From Ruminococcus sp. AF31-8BH (GTDB lineage Bacteria; Bacillota; Clostridia; Lachnospirales; Lachnospiraceae), in assembly GCF_003460605.1 (NCBI RefSeq), contig NZ_QTVN01000009.1, positions 169,332 to 233,331 of the forward strand: 64,000 nucleotides of DNA. Reading direction: 5' to 3'. Below are positions 52,601-62,383 of the stretch, in pieces. The notes beneath the pieces are model-generated. The model ran no database searches. It was given only the letters and a program-made list of their open reading frames with translations, and was not told the DNA's origin. The position numbers were made by a program, and so were the translations under genes. How positions within the stretch are numbered: position 1 is the stretch's first letter; each line of letters opens with the position of its first letter.

Positions 52601-54139
52601 TTGGCTGATAATATTTTAGTAATGGAACACATTACGAAGGAATTCCCCGGTGTCAAAGCTTTGGATAACGTTAACCTTGAAGTTCAGCGTGGAGAGATTC
52701 ATGCGCTGATCGGTGAGAACGGTGCGGGAAAGTCCACATTGATGAACGTATTAAGTGGTCAGTATCCATACGGCAGCTATACTGGAACGGTTACCTATGA
52801 AGGTGAAGAATGTAAGTTTAAAAAGCTTAATGACAGCGAGGCAAAAGGTATCGTTATTATTCATCAGGAACTTGCATTAATCCCACTGCTTTCCATCGGT
52901 GAAAACATGTTTCTCGGAAACGAGATCAAAAATAAAAGAGGAGCCATCGACTGGGACAGAACCTACAGTGAAGCAGAAAAACACATGGCTCAGGTAGGAC
53001 TTCACGAATCTGCCCAGACCTTAATTAAAGATATTGGAACCGGCAAACAGCAGCTGGTTGAAATTGCGAAAGCATTTTCCAAAAAAGTAAAACTGCTCAT
53101 CCTGGATGAGCCTACTTCATCCCTGAATGATGAAGATGCAAAAATGCTTCTGGATCTGCTTATGGAATTCAAGAAGCAGGGACTGACATCCATTATTATC
53201 ACACACAAACTGAATGAGATCATTTACTGTGCAGACCGTTGTACCATTCTTCGAGACGGAAGTACGATCGAGACACTTACAAAAGGCGTGGATGACTTAA
53301 GTGAGGACCGAATCATCAAAGGAATGGTTGGCCGTCCTATGGAAGACCGTTATCCGAAACGCGAGCACAATGTAAGCAAGGACGTGATGCTTGAGGTAAA
53401 GAACTGGACTGTTCATCATCCTCTGTATCCGGAAAAAATTGTAGACGACAATATTTCCTTTAAAGTACATAAAGGTGAGGTTGTTGGTTTCTCAGGACTG
53501 CAGGGTGCAGGCCGTACAGAGCTGGCAATGTCCATTTTCGGTAAGAGCTATGGCAGTGCAATTACCGGAGAATTGTATATAAAGGGTGAAAAAGTAGATC
53601 TTAAGGATCCTCGGGCAGCCATCCAGCATGGTCTTGCATATGTAACTGAGGACCGTAAAACAAACGGACTGATCCTTGATGAGTCCATCCGTTTCAACAC
53701 CACTCTGGCCCGTCTTTCCAAAGTCTGTGACAGGGGAATCATCAATACCGACCTTGAAGTACAGCTTGCAGAAAAGATGACAGAAGAAATGGGAACCAAG
53801 ACACCTTCCAACGAGCAGCGTATCGGCAATCTGTCCGGTGGTAACCAGCAGAAAGCCCTTCTTGGAAAGTGGATGTTTACAGAACCGGATATTCTGATTC
53901 TGGACGAACCTACCCGAGGAATTGATGTAGGTGCGAAATATGATATTTACTGTCTGATCAATCAGATGGTAGAAGAGGGAAAATCTGTAATCATGATTTC
54001 CTCTGAAATGCCTGAAATCCTTGGTATGTGTGACCGAATTTATATTATGAATGAAGGCAAGATGGCTGGAGAACTGGATGCGAAAGAGGCAACCCAGGAA
54101 GGCATCATGGCACATATCATGCAGAATCAGAAGAAATAA
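52601..54139 (+). CDS. gguA: Multiple-monosaccharide ABC transporter, ATPase GguA/MmsA
   Basis: CUT2 sugar importer ATPase with two nucleotide-binding domains. 512 residues. Domain 1: Walker A GENGAGKSTLMNVLSG, IIHQELALIPLLSIGENMFLGNE, signature-like GTGKQQLVEIAKAF, LLILDEPTSSLND. Domain 2 (from about 260): GLQGAGRTELAMSIFGKSYG, VTEDRKTNGLI, LSGGNQQKALLGKWM, ILILDEPTRGIDVGAKYDIY. The start is TTG at 52601 after GGAAAGGGGGCGCC. Works with ChvE and GguB. Confidence 0.95.
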   Translation: MADNILVMEHITKEFPGVKALDNVNLEVQRGEIHALIGENGAGKSTLMNVLSGQYPYGSYTGTVTYEGEECKFKKLNDSEAKGIVIIHQELALIPLLSIGENMFLGNEIKNKRGAIDWDRTYSEAEKHMAQVGLHESAQTLIKDIGTGKQQLVEIAKAFSKKVKLLILDEPTSSLNDEDAKMLLDLLMEFKKQGLTSIIITHKLNEIIYCADRCTILRDGSTIETLTKGVDDLSEDRIIKGMVGRPMEDRYPKREHNVSKDVMLEVKNWTVHHPLYPEKIVDDNISFKVHKGEVVGFSGLQGAGRTELAMSIFGKSYGSAITGELYIKGEKVDLKDPRAAIQHGLAYVTEDRKTNGLILDESIRFNTTLARLSKVCDRGIINTDLEVQLAEKMTEEMGTKTPSNEQRIGNLSGGNQQKALLGKWMFTEPDILILDEPTRGIDVGAKYDIYCLINQMVEEGKSVIMISSEMPEILGMCDRIYIMNEGKMAGELDAKEATQEGIMAHIMQNQKK

Positions 54140-54156
54140 TCAAGGGGGAAAACGAT

Positions 54157-55314
54157 ATGAATTCCAAAATAAAGGATTTTTTTAGAAAATATACGATGGT
54201 CATTGCGCTTGTGATCGTATTTATCCTGTTCTGTGTTCTTACTGATGGAAGACTTCTTTATGCACAGAACATGTCAAACCTTATGCTCCAGAACGGATAC
54301 GTACTGGTTCTTGCATGTGGTATGCTGCTTTGTATCTTAACTGGTGGTAACATCGATCTTTCCGTTGGATCTGTTATCTGTTTTGTAGGCGGTGTTGCAG
54401 CTGTTCTCATTGGCAGCAAGGGATTTAACCCATTACTTACCATTATCCTCTGTCTGGTAATCGGCCTTCTGGTTGGTGTTTGGCAGGGTTACTGGATTGG
54501 TTATAAGAGAATTCCTCCATTTATTACAACACTTGCTGGTATGTTCATTTTCCGTGGATTCGGCCGCCTGGTACTGGACAACAAAACCGTATCCATCCAG
54601 AACAAATCTTTCCTGAATGTATTTACTTCTTATATCAACATTCCAGGACTTGATGATGGAAAGAAATATTCCGCTCTGATCGTTGGTGTGATCATTGCAT
54701 GCTACGTTATTTTCTCCACTATGAAATCCAGAGCAAACAAAGCGAAAAAAGGCTATCGCCAGAACACAGCAGCTTCTGATTACAGCAGAGCAGCCGTAAT
54801 CGCAGTTGTTATTCTGTGGTACTGCTACAAACTGTACCAGTACAAAGGTATCTCCGTAATGCTTGTATGGGTAGTTGCAATCTGCATGATCTACAACTTC
54901 ATCACATCCAAGACCGCATTTGGACGTTACTTCTACGCAATCGGCGGCAACGAGAAAGCTACACAGCTTTCCGGTATTGATACAAACAAGGTTTACTTTA
55001 TTGCATACGCAAATATGGGCTTACTTGCCGGACTTGCAGGTCTTCTCTGCGCAGCACGTGTAGGTTCTGTAAATGGTAGTACAGGTACTTCCTTCGAGAT
55101 GGATGCAATCGGTTCCTGCTTCATCGGCGGTGCTTCTGCATACGGCGGAAGCGGTACTGTAGGCGGTGTTGTAATCGGTGCTCTTCTCCTTGGTGTTATC
55201 AACATGGGTATGTCTATCATGGGTATCGGTGATTCCTGGCAGTACGTAGTAAAAGGTGCCGTACTTCTGATCGCAGTTGTATTTGATGTTATTTCCAACA
55301 GAAAATCCAACTAA
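54157..55314 (+). CDS. gguB: Multiple-monosaccharide ABC transporter, permease GguB/MmsB
   Basis: Membrane subunit of the CUT2 importer, 385 residues, about 10 helices. Family features: GGNIDLSVGSVICFVGGVAAVL (about residue 63), YWIGYKRIPPFITTLAGMFIFRG, AIGGNEKATQLSGIDTNKV and GGASAYGGSGTVGGVVIGALLLGVINMGMSIMGI near the end. It includes the extra loop (MKSRANKAKKGYRQNTAA) common to the GguB branch. 17 bp behind gguA. Confidence 0.95.
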   Translation: MNSKIKDFFRKYTMVIALVIVFILFCVLTDGRLLYAQNMSNLMLQNGYVLVLACGMLLCILTGGNIDLSVGSVICFVGGVAAVLIGSKGFNPLLTIILCLVIGLLVGVWQGYWIGYKRIPPFITTLAGMFIFRGFGRLVLDNKTVSIQNKSFLNVFTSYINIPGLDDGKKYSALIVGVIIACYVIFSTMKSRANKAKKGYRQNTAASDYSRAAVIAVVILWYCYKLYQYKGISVMLVWVVAICMIYNFITSKTAFGRYFYAIGGNEKATQLSGIDTNKVYFIAYANMGLLAGLAGLLCAARVGSVNGSTGTSFEMDAIGSCFIGGASAYGGSGTVGGVVIGALLLGVINMGMSIMGIGDSWQYVVKGAVLLIAVVFDVISNRKSN

Positions 55315-55358
55315 ATCAAAATAAGTGAAAAGCTGCTGTATCAGGCAGTTGTAAATGC

Positions 55359-55394
55359 AAAGGGCTGTTGCAGAAAATGCAATGGTCCTTTTTG
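55359..55394 (+). terminator. Terminator after gguB
   Basis: AAAGG-TTGCA / TGCAA-CCTTT stem (55359-55390, with bulges) followed by TTTGC. It separates the importer from the sensing genes. Confidence 0.6.
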
Positions 55395-55452
55395 CACATA
55401 TTAAGTAAATATGTTAAACTTATAGTATCTTAGAAAAGGAAACTGTAAAATT

Positions 55453-56466
55453 ATGAAAAAATCCACACTGACTGTCTTTTTTGTTCTGGCAGGATGCATG
55501 CTGTTTCTGTCCGGAATCTGGATTTATTTCCAGAAAACTCTGGATCAGGTAGACCTGGGAGAAGGGGAAGGGGCAGCAGGCTATGAAAAACATTATCTGA
55601 TGATTTCCGGAGAGGAGAATACCCTGATGTGGGATTCCATCTACGAGAGCGCCAGCGAGGCAGCCAGGGATGCAGATGCATATGTAGAGCTGATCGCGCC
55701 CCAAAGAGAGTCCACTTATACAAAAGCGGATTATCTGCGGATCGGAATCGCCTCCAAGGTGGATGGGATCATTCTGGAAGCGGACGGAAGCGCAGAAGAA
55801 CAGGAACTGATTCAGGAAGCAATGGACCAGAATATTCCGGTTGTAACTGTGCTGACCGATGACTCTTCCAGCGCAAGGATCAGCTTTGTAGGCCTGAACA
55901 GCTACCAGCTTGGAAATGCCTACACTGAGCAGATCCTGGGACTTTTGAAAGAGCATGAGACCACTCAGGTGCTTCTTTTGTCCAATTCCCAGTCCAAAAC
56001 CCAGGAGACTAATCTGGTCTATTATCAGATCAAAAAAGAACTGGAAGAAAAAAAGCAGGGCTATCAGTCTGTGAATATTTCCGAGTACAGCATTGACAAC
56101 AGCTCTGATTTTGATACAGAAGAATTTGTAAGGGACATTTTTGTAAATGGAAATACGCTTCCGGACGTGCTGGTCTGCATGGATGAGGTTGTGACAGAAT
56201 GTGTTTACCAGGCACTTATCGATTATAACCAGGTAGGCAACGTGGATGTTGTTGGCTTCTACTATTCGGATGTAATTCTGGATGCCATCAGTAAAGGCAT
56301 CATTTCTTCTGCAATCGCTCTTGATATGGAGGAAATCGGAAGATACAGCATCAATGCCCTTGAGGAATATTCCTCCCTTGGACACACCAGCAGCTATTAC
56401 AGCGTAGGTCAGAATGTGATCACCCGGAAAAATGTGGGAACCTACAGAACGGGGGCGAATCAATGA
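55453..56466 (+). CDS. Membrane-anchored sugar-binding sensor protein
   Basis: 337-residue periplasmic-binding-protein-like protein with an N-terminal hydrophobic segment (TLTVFFVLAGCMLFLSGIWIYF) that looks like an uncleaved anchor. The Peripla_BP_4 fold follows: YLMISGEENTLMWDSIYESASEAARDADAYVEL, ILEADGSAEEQELIQEAMDQNIPVVTVLTDD, VGLNSYQLGNAYTEQIL, VLVCMDEVVTECVYQALIDYN. It overlaps the histidine kinase gene by four bases, so it probably presents the bound sugar state to that kinase, as LytS/YesM-associated binding proteins do. No transport role is expected. Confidence 0.85.
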   Translation: MKKSTLTVFFVLAGCMLFLSGIWIYFQKTLDQVDLGEGEGAAGYEKHYLMISGEENTLMWDSIYESASEAARDADAYVELIAPQRESTYTKADYLRIGIASKVDGIILEADGSAEEQELIQEAMDQNIPVVTVLTDDSSSARISFVGLNSYQLGNAYTEQILGLLKEHETTQVLLLSNSQSKTQETNLVYYQIKKELEEKKQGYQSVNISEYSIDNSSDFDTEEFVRDIFVNGNTLPDVLVCMDEVVTECVYQALIDYNQVGNVDVVGFYYSDVILDAISKGIISSAIALDMEEIGRYSINALEEYSSLGHTSSYYSVGQNVITRKNVGTYRTGANQ

Positions 56467-57962
56467 GAGAACAAAAAGAAAGCCTTTCGATGCAGAATTC
56501 CATCCAGACCAGGTTAAGTGCTGCCATGGTTCTGGTCATGATCTTTGTAGTATGCATTAATTTTTTTATTTTTGAGCAGATCCACATGGGCGTGGACCGC
56601 ATTGACGCTGTTTTTTCCAGTAATACAGCGATCAATGACCTGTCTGAGTCCCTGAATAAACTGGAGGGAACCGTTTACGAATATCTGAATACAAAGGGAA
56701 GCAAAGCCCTGGAAAATTACTATCGCTATGAGCAGGATTACAGACAGCTTCTGGACGGGCTCAATGACCGCAATGTGGACAGCGAAGTGAAAATGCTGGA
56801 GAAAAATATCCGCAAAATGTCTGAGAGCTATCTGGATCAAACAAACGAGACGGTTCAGGCCAAGCGAGGAAGAAATATTGAGAAATATAAATCTTCCTAT
56901 GAAAAAGAGCTTCAGCTGTATGAATATATTAATTCTTACATTTACAAGCTAAATAATCTGCGCTTTCGAACCAACTCTGCGAATTACCAGATCCTTCTGT
57001 CCTCTATGGATGTGCTGTATCGCCTGGCACTGGTAGTTATTTTTATTGTGGCAGCAGTGGGCGTGGTTATTATTTTACTGGTTGTGCGCTCTATGATCCG
57101 GCCGCTGACCCAGCTTTCCAATACAGCTCATGAGGTTGCAATGGGAAATCTGGATGTGCCGGTTCTGCCGGTAGTGTGTGAGGATGAGGTCGGCGTTGTA
57201 ACAAGAAGCTTTAACCAGATGCTGGACAGCATCCGCATTCACATTGCCCAGCAGAGGGAGAGCATGGAGAAGCAGGCCCAGATGAAGGAGCGGGAGCTTC
57301 TTATGGAAACTCATCTGAAGGAGGCTCAGCTGAAATACCTTCAGGCCCAGATCAATCCCCATTTTCTTTTTAACTGCCTGAATGCAGGAGCACAGCTTGC
57401 CATGCTGGAGGATGCAGAGAGGACTGGCATTTTTCTGGAAAAAATGGCGGATTTTTTCCGGTATAATGTGCGGAAAATGGAAGACGATGCCATGCTTTTT
57501 GAGGAAGTGGAAGCAGTTGACAACTATATTTATATTTTAAATGTAAGGTTTGCAGGGGACATCCATTACGAAAAGGATGTGGATGAGGGAATCGGTGATT
57601 TCCGGATTCCCAGCATGATCCTGCAGCCGCTGGTGGAAAATGCAGTTCAGCATGGCATTCATGACTGTATGGAAACCGGAAAAATCAAAATGTCCATCCA
57701 TAAGGCCGGAGAAGATCTGGAAATCACAGTCAGCGACAATGGTGCCGGAATGACACCGGAAATGATTCAGTCTGTAATGGCGGGAAGGGCCCGGAACAAT
57801 GGGGAGGACCGTTATTCCACAGGAATTGCGGTAGGAAATGTAATCGACAGGCTGGAGCTGTATTATAAGCAAAAAGGGCTTCTTATCATAGAAAGTGACG
57901 GCCTTGGAAAGGGAACCAGCGTGCATATTACGCTGCCTGTTGAAAATGAAGGGGAAGAGTAA
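56463..57962 (+). CDS. Sensor histidine kinase, YesM/LytS type
   Basis: 499-residue membrane kinase. TM1 at about 22-42, an extracytoplasmic helical domain (to about 185), TM2 (LALVVIFIVAAVGVVIILLVV), HAMP (PLTQLSNTAHEVAMGNLDVPV), His_kinase domain with YLQAQINPHFLFNCLNAGAQLAML (phospho-acceptor His, about 300), then HATPase_c with LQPLVENAVQHGI, VSDNGAGM and GIAVGNVIDRLELYY. Coupled upstream to the binding protein (ATGA overlap) and followed by its response regulator 26 bp on. Expected to control the chvE-gguAB importer or related sugar genes. Confidence 0.94.
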   Translation: MREQKESLSMQNSIQTRLSAAMVLVMIFVVCINFFIFEQIHMGVDRIDAVFSSNTAINDLSESLNKLEGTVYEYLNTKGSKALENYYRYEQDYRQLLDGLNDRNVDSEVKMLEKNIRKMSESYLDQTNETVQAKRGRNIEKYKSSYEKELQLYEYINSYIYKLNNLRFRTNSANYQILLSSMDVLYRLALVVIFIVAAVGVVIILLVVRSMIRPLTQLSNTAHEVAMGNLDVPVLPVVCEDEVGVVTRSFNQMLDSIRIHIAQQRESMEKQAQMKERELLMETHLKEAQLKYLQAQINPHFLFNCLNAGAQLAMLEDAERTGIFLEKMADFFRYNVRKMEDDAMLFEEVEAVDNYIYILNVRFAGDIHYEKDVDEGIGDFRIPSMILQPLVENAVQHGIHDCMETGKIKMSIHKAGEDLEITVSDNGAGMTPEMIQSVMAGRARNNGEDRYSTGIAVGNVIDRLELYYKQKGLLIIESDGLGKGTSVHITLPVENEGEE

Positions 57963-57988
57963 GCAAGAACGAAGAGGAGCATGAAGAT

Positions 57989-59584
57989 ATGTACCGTATT
58001 CTGATAGCAGATGACGAGGGACTTATGCTGGAGGCTTTTAAAGGCATAATCCTGGCTGAATTTGGAGAAAAATGCATTGTGGAGACAGCTAAAACAGGAA
58101 GAGTGGTGATCGAGAAGGCGGAAACCTTTCACCCGGATATTGTGTTTATGGACATTCACATGCCGGGAATCAACGGAATCCAGGCGATGAGGGAAATACG
58201 CAAGTTTAACAATTCTGCCCTGTTTTACGTGATTTCTGCCTATGACAAATTTGATTATGCGAAAGATGCCATTGATCTTGGTGTGGAAAAGTATCTTACC
58301 AAGCCTATTTCAAAAGGAAAAATCATTTCCGTTGTGGAAGAAGCCACGGCAAAGGTGGATAAAGTTCGTGATCAGAGAAGCAATCTGTTGAAAATTCAGG
58401 AAAAACTGGAAACGGTAATTCCTGTTGTGGAGTCAAGCTATGTAAGTGCTTTGCTTTTCCAGAAGGAGATGCAGGCAGCAGATTATTACCAGCAGCTTCT
58501 GGATATTGCATATGCACAGGGGTTTGTTATGGTGGTGCAGTTTGGGCAGAGCTATGAGAACGGCAGGCTGGTGAGCCCGGTTGGGATGAATGTGAAGGCG
58601 CAGAGCTTTTACCCGGAATTTCGGGATGTGGTGAAATCCGCGTTTCCCTGTGTGGTAGGAAATATTATGTCTAATCGTATCCCTGTGGTAGTTCCCTGCG
58701 AGATTTCCCAGAATCCTTATGAGGACCGTATTGATCTGGTGGAAAAAGCCAGGGAGCTGGTGGCAAGGCTGGAGAACCGTCTGGATGCTAAATTCCGTGT
58801 AGGAATCGGAAGAATCTGGGAGATGGCGGAGATGGAGCGTTCTTACCGCGAGGCTCTTCGTGCGCTGAATGGCAGCCTCAGCCGTGTGATACATATTGAG
58901 GATCTTTCCCAGAATGGTGTGTATGATGAAGCATTTCCCGGCAACAATGAGAAGCGGATGTATCGTTTCCTGGAGGAGGGAAATGAGGAAGGCATGCTTC
59001 AGGAGGTGAATTTCTTCTTTGACTGGATGGTGGAGCATTATTCCCAGGATATGAACAATATTCGTCTGAAGATCCTGGAGTTTATTATCTGGAGCGAGAA
59101 GATTGCATTTGAGTGCGGGGCGATCAATTATGGATTCAGTTACCGCAGAGATTATCTGGATACAGCAATGTCTCTTTCCACCTATGAAGAGCTTCATAAG
59201 TGGTTTCAGGAGAAAATGGTGAATGTGTGCCGTGCGATCCGTGACCAGAAGGTGGATCAGTCCAATTCAGCAGTGAAGAAGGCCATGGTTTATATTCAGG
59301 AAAATTACAGCAAGGATATTTCCCTGGATGATGTTTCCGGGCAGGTGAATATCAGTCCTTATTATTTCAGCAAGATTTTTAAGGATGAGACAGGAGAAAA
59401 TTTCATTGAGTATCTGACCAGAGTGCGGATTGAGAGAGCAAAAGAGCTTCTGGTGGATGCCAATATAAGCGTGAAGGAAGCTGGAATTCAGAGCGGATAC
59501 TCGGATCCTAATTATTTCAGCAGGATTTTTAAGAAGCAGATGGATATGACACCAAGCGAATATAAGGCGAGGTATGGAAAATGA
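57989..59584 (+). CDS. Response regulator with AraC-type DNA-binding domain (YesN type)
   Basis: 531-residue regulator. Receiver: YRILIADDEGLMLEAF, phospho-acceptor Asp in PDIVFMDIHMPGINGIQ (about residue 54), KYLTKPISKGK (Lys, about 104). A long central domain follows. C-terminal double HTH (about 430-530): KDISLDDVSGQVNISPYYFSKIFKDETGENFIEYLTRVRIERAKELL and IQSGYSDPNYFSRIFKKQMDMTPSEYKARYGK. Overlaps the following lipoprotein gene by four bases. Confidence 0.94.
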   Translation: MYRILIADDEGLMLEAFKGIILAEFGEKCIVETAKTGRVVIEKAETFHPDIVFMDIHMPGINGIQAMREIRKFNNSALFYVISAYDKFDYAKDAIDLGVEKYLTKPISKGKIISVVEEATAKVDKVRDQRSNLLKIQEKLETVIPVVESSYVSALLFQKEMQAADYYQQLLDIAYAQGFVMVVQFGQSYENGRLVSPVGMNVKAQSFYPEFRDVVKSAFPCVVGNIMSNRIPVVVPCEISQNPYEDRIDLVEKARELVARLENRLDAKFRVGIGRIWEMAEMERSYREALRALNGSLSRVIHIEDLSQNGVYDEAFPGNNEKRMYRFLEEGNEEGMLQEVNFFFDWMVEHYSQDMNNIRLKILEFIIWSEKIAFECGAINYGFSYRRDYLDTAMSLSTYEELHKWFQEKMVNVCRAIRDQKVDQSNSAVKKAMVYIQENYSKDISLDDVSGQVNISPYYFSKIFKDETGENFIEYLTRVRIERAKELLVDANISVKEAGIQSGYSDPNYFSRIFKKQMDMTPSEYKARYGK

Positions 59585-60636
59585 AAAAGGGAAGATGGAC
59601 GTTTCTGATCATGGTTCTGGCGCTGGCTTTTACAGCTGGGTGCGGTACCGCCCAAAGGGAGCCTGAAAAGACGGAAAAAGAGGAAGAGGACAAGCTGCAA
59701 ATTGGACTGAGTTTTGATTCTTTTGTAATCGAGCGGTGGCTTCGGGACCGGGATATGTTTGTTTCCACAGCGCAGAGCCTTGGGGCAGAGGTGAATGTGC
59801 AGGTTGCCGGGGGCGTGGTGGAAGAGCAGATTTCGCAGATTGAGTATTTTATTAAGAAGAATATGGATGTGATCGTGGTGATCCCTATTGACGGAGATGC
59901 CCTTTATGATGTGGTGAAGGAAGCCAAGGATAAGGGGATTTATGTGATCTGTTACGACCGTATAGTGGGGAATATCAATGCAGACCTGTATATTACCATT
60001 GATAATGAAAAGGTGGGAACTCTTATGGGCGAGGCGCTGATGCAGGCTTGTCCTGACGGGGGAAATATTTTTGCGATTAATGGTTCTCCTACAGATAAAA
60101 ATGTGGATGAAGTTGTGCGAGGGTTTAACAAAGCTCTGGAGGGAAGCAATCTGAATGTTGTTTATACTGGCTACTGTGATAACTGGCTGGCGGAACTGGC
60201 TGGGAATCATGTGAACAAGGGACTGGAAGTAACCAGGGATATTGTGGGTGTAATGTGCGGAAATGATGATCTGGCCAGTCAGGCGGTGAAGGTTTTGTCG
60301 GAGAACCGGCTGGCTGGAAAGGTGGCTGTGGTTGCGCAGGATGCGGATCTGGCGGCCTGTCAGAGAATTGTGGAAGGCACCCAGGAGATGACGGTTTACA
60401 AACCTATTGAGCAGGAGGCGAATACGGCGGCGGAGTTTGCGGTGGCTCTTGGAAATGGGGAGGATATTACATCTGGTTCCGGGGAGTATAAAGCGGAAGA
60501 GACGTTTAATGACGGTACGTATGAGATTCCTTATTATAAGATTGATCCTATTGCGGTGACGGCGGAGAATATGGATGAGGTGATTATTGACGGGGGATTC
60601 CATACAAGGGAGGATGTTTATTTGAATATAAGATAG
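59581..60636 (+). CDS. Sugar-binding lipoprotein
   Basis: 351-residue binding protein with a lipoprotein signal: MKKGRWTFLIMVLALAFTA then GCGTAQ (lipobox Cys, about residue 21). Similar fold to ChvE: GLSFDSFVIERWLRDRDMFVSTAQSLGAEVNVQ, VIPIDGDALYDVVKEAKDKGIYVICYDRIV, MCGNDDLASQAVKVLSENRLAGKVAVVAQDADLAACQRIVEGTQEMTVYKPIEQEA. Coupled to the response regulator (ATGA), so it is the third binding protein of the locus. It may feed the same permease or serve sensing. Confidence 0.9.
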   Translation: MKKGRWTFLIMVLALAFTAGCGTAQREPEKTEKEEEDKLQIGLSFDSFVIERWLRDRDMFVSTAQSLGAEVNVQVAGGVVEEQISQIEYFIKKNMDVIVVIPIDGDALYDVVKEAKDKGIYVICYDRIVGNINADLYITIDNEKVGTLMGEALMQACPDGGNIFAINGSPTDKNVDEVVRGFNKALEGSNLNVVYTGYCDNWLAELAGNHVNKGLEVTRDIVGVMCGNDDLASQAVKVLSENRLAGKVAVVAQDADLAACQRIVEGTQEMTVYKPIEQEANTAAEFAVALGNGEDITSGSGEYKAEETFNDGTYEIPYYKIDPIAVTAENMDEVIIDGGFHTREDVYLNIR

Positions 60637-60871
60637 ATATGGTTCAAGGCGGACGCATTCGGACACTTGTGATCTTTAAAGCTTTGATGTATTTTAGAGC
60701 CTGCCCCCAAAATCATTCCCGCAATCTGCACGCCCCACTTTGCGGTATATTTCACCCGAATTCGGTTGTCGTAGCCCGCTACGACGCCCTCATCCGGGCA
60801 AAATCTCCCACAAATTGTGACGCACATCTTGCAGCAAGCCTTTTTCAAACACGCTCTAGGGAAAGGTGCAG
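60637..60871. other. Non-coding intergenic stretch, possible dispersed repeat
   Basis: 235 bp with open frames on both strands but none with a ribosome site or recognisable product. It has Cys-rich translations (KKACCKMCVTICGRF) of the kind seen in repeated intergenic units, and ends near CAAACACGCTCTAG. Only one copy is visible in the window, so repetition is a guess. Confidence 0.3.
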
Positions 60872-60915
60872 AAAAATTCCCTCAAACAGTAAGAATACTG
60901 TCTGGGGGAATTTTG
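60872..60915 (-). terminator. Bidirectional terminator before the cation efflux gene
   Basis: AAAATTCCC..ACAGTA / TACTGT..GGGAATTTT stem with AGAA loop. It ends the minus-strand efflux gene and probably the sugar locus from the other side. Confidence 0.8.
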
Positions 60916-60928
60916 GCGCAGCTTAATA

Positions 60929-62098
60929 TTAGAAATAAACGCGGTCGATTTGGATGACGGCGCAGTAGTTGCCATCGTCCATGTTGCGGATTCGCTCTTT
61001 CAGGAGATTGGTTATCTCTACGTTGGTAAGTTTACACTCAAAAGGAGCGGCCACATCAAAAATCAGATTGGTGTGGGTGGGGCCTTCTACCATACGGAAA
61101 TCGTGGATGGAAAGGCGGCGGTCCAGATTGTGGGTAACTTCCTCAATCTGGGTGCGCATGTCGTTGACCTCTTTATTGTCTGTGACGATAGGGTCAATGT
61201 GGATGGTTGCGGAGCAGTTCAGTTTGTCCTGGAGTTCGTGCTCGATATTGTCAATCTCGTCATGGATGATCAGCAGGTCTCCATGTTCCGGTACTTCGGC
61301 GTGTAGGGAGAGAATCAGTCTTCCAGGGCCGTAGTCGTGGACGATCAGGTCGTGCATGCCATGGACAAGGGGATGGGCGAGAACAATTTCCTCGATTTCT
61401 TCTACCAGATTTTTCTCCGGAGCCTGACCGAGGAGCGGATCGATGGTATCCTTCATAGTTGTGATTCCGGTATAGAAAATAAAGATTCCCACCAGAACAC
61501 CGAACCAGCCATCCAGAATCAGTCCTGTAAGCTGGCTGATAATGGTTGCAAGAAGCACCAGGCTGGTAGCGGCAGTATCGCTTAAACTATCGCCTGCAGT
61601 TGCCTGCATGGCAGTGCTGTCGATTTTGTGGCCGATTCCGCGGTTGTAAGTGTACATATAAATTTTCACCAGAATGGAAGCTGCCAGTACCAGGATGATG
61701 ATCGGGCTGCATTCGATTGGCTCCGGTGTGCGGATCTTGTCAATGGAGGAACGGATCAGCTCAAAGCCCATGATCAGAACTGCAACAGAGACAAGAAGCC
61801 CGGAGATGTATTCCATTCGTCCATGTCCGAAGGGGTGCTCGGTGTCCGGTTTCTGTCCGGAGAGCTTAAAGCCTACAAGGGTAATCACAGAAGAGCCGGC
61901 GTCTGATAAGTTGTTGAAGGCGTCTGCCGTGATGGCAATGGAACCGCTTAACATGCCTGCCAGCCATTTCCCAAGAAAAAGAAAAATGTTCAGGGCAATT
62001 CCTACAGCTCCGCACAGCATGCCGTAAGACTGGCGTACCTGGGGGGAAGCGTAATCTTTGTAATCTTTAATGAAAAAACGGGATAAAAATGTTATCAT
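60929..62098 (-). CDS. Cation diffusion facilitator (CDF) family transporter
   Basis: 389-residue membrane exporter of divalent metals (zinc, manganese, iron or cobalt in relatives). Six helices. The first metal site lies in ITADAFNNLSDAGSSVITLVGFKLS (HxxxD-type replaced by DAFNNLSD, which fits a Mn/Fe-type branch), then HPFGHGRMEYISGL, and the second half-site in SLSDTAATSLVLLATII. A cytoplasmic ferredoxin-like C-terminal domain (from about 265: HPLVHGMHDLIVHDYGPG) is extended by roughly 90 residues. The start at 62098 follows GAGGTGAGGTTTTTT. Confidence 0.92.
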   Translation of the reverse strand: MITFLSRFFIKDYKDYASPQVRQSYGMLCGAVGIALNIFLFLGKWLAGMLSGSIAITADAFNNLSDAGSSVITLVGFKLSGQKPDTEHPFGHGRMEYISGLLVSVAVLIMGFELIRSSIDKIRTPEPIECSPIIILVLAASILVKIYMYTYNRGIGHKIDSTAMQATAGDSLSDTAATSLVLLATIISQLTGLILDGWFGVLVGIFIFYTGITTMKDTIDPLLGQAPEKNLVEEIEEIVLAHPLVHGMHDLIVHDYGPGRLILSLHAEVPEHGDLLIIHDEIDNIEHELQDKLNCSATIHIDPIVTDNKEVNDMRTQIEEVTHNLDRRLSIHDFRMVEGPTHTNLIFDVAAPFECKLTNVEITNLLKERIRNMDDGNYCAVIQIDRVYF

Positions 62099-62383
62099 AA
62101 AAAACCTCACCTCAATCATATAAGAAGAAAAAATAAAAGGGTACCCGTATCCGAAAATACATTCTTTCCAATATAACATCTTGTCAGGGAAATTGCTAGT
62201 GGAAATTTATAAAATCATACATAATTTGGGTGTGCTAATTTAGTCGGCATTTTCTCAGACGATTGTGGAGAAAAGTGCATGCGGTGGATACAGGAAATAT
62301 GTTTTGTGGAAAATCTAGTTCAAATCTCTGGCAGAATGTGGAAAACTTTTTGAAAAAAATATGGAAATATGGGGAAAAAGTAG

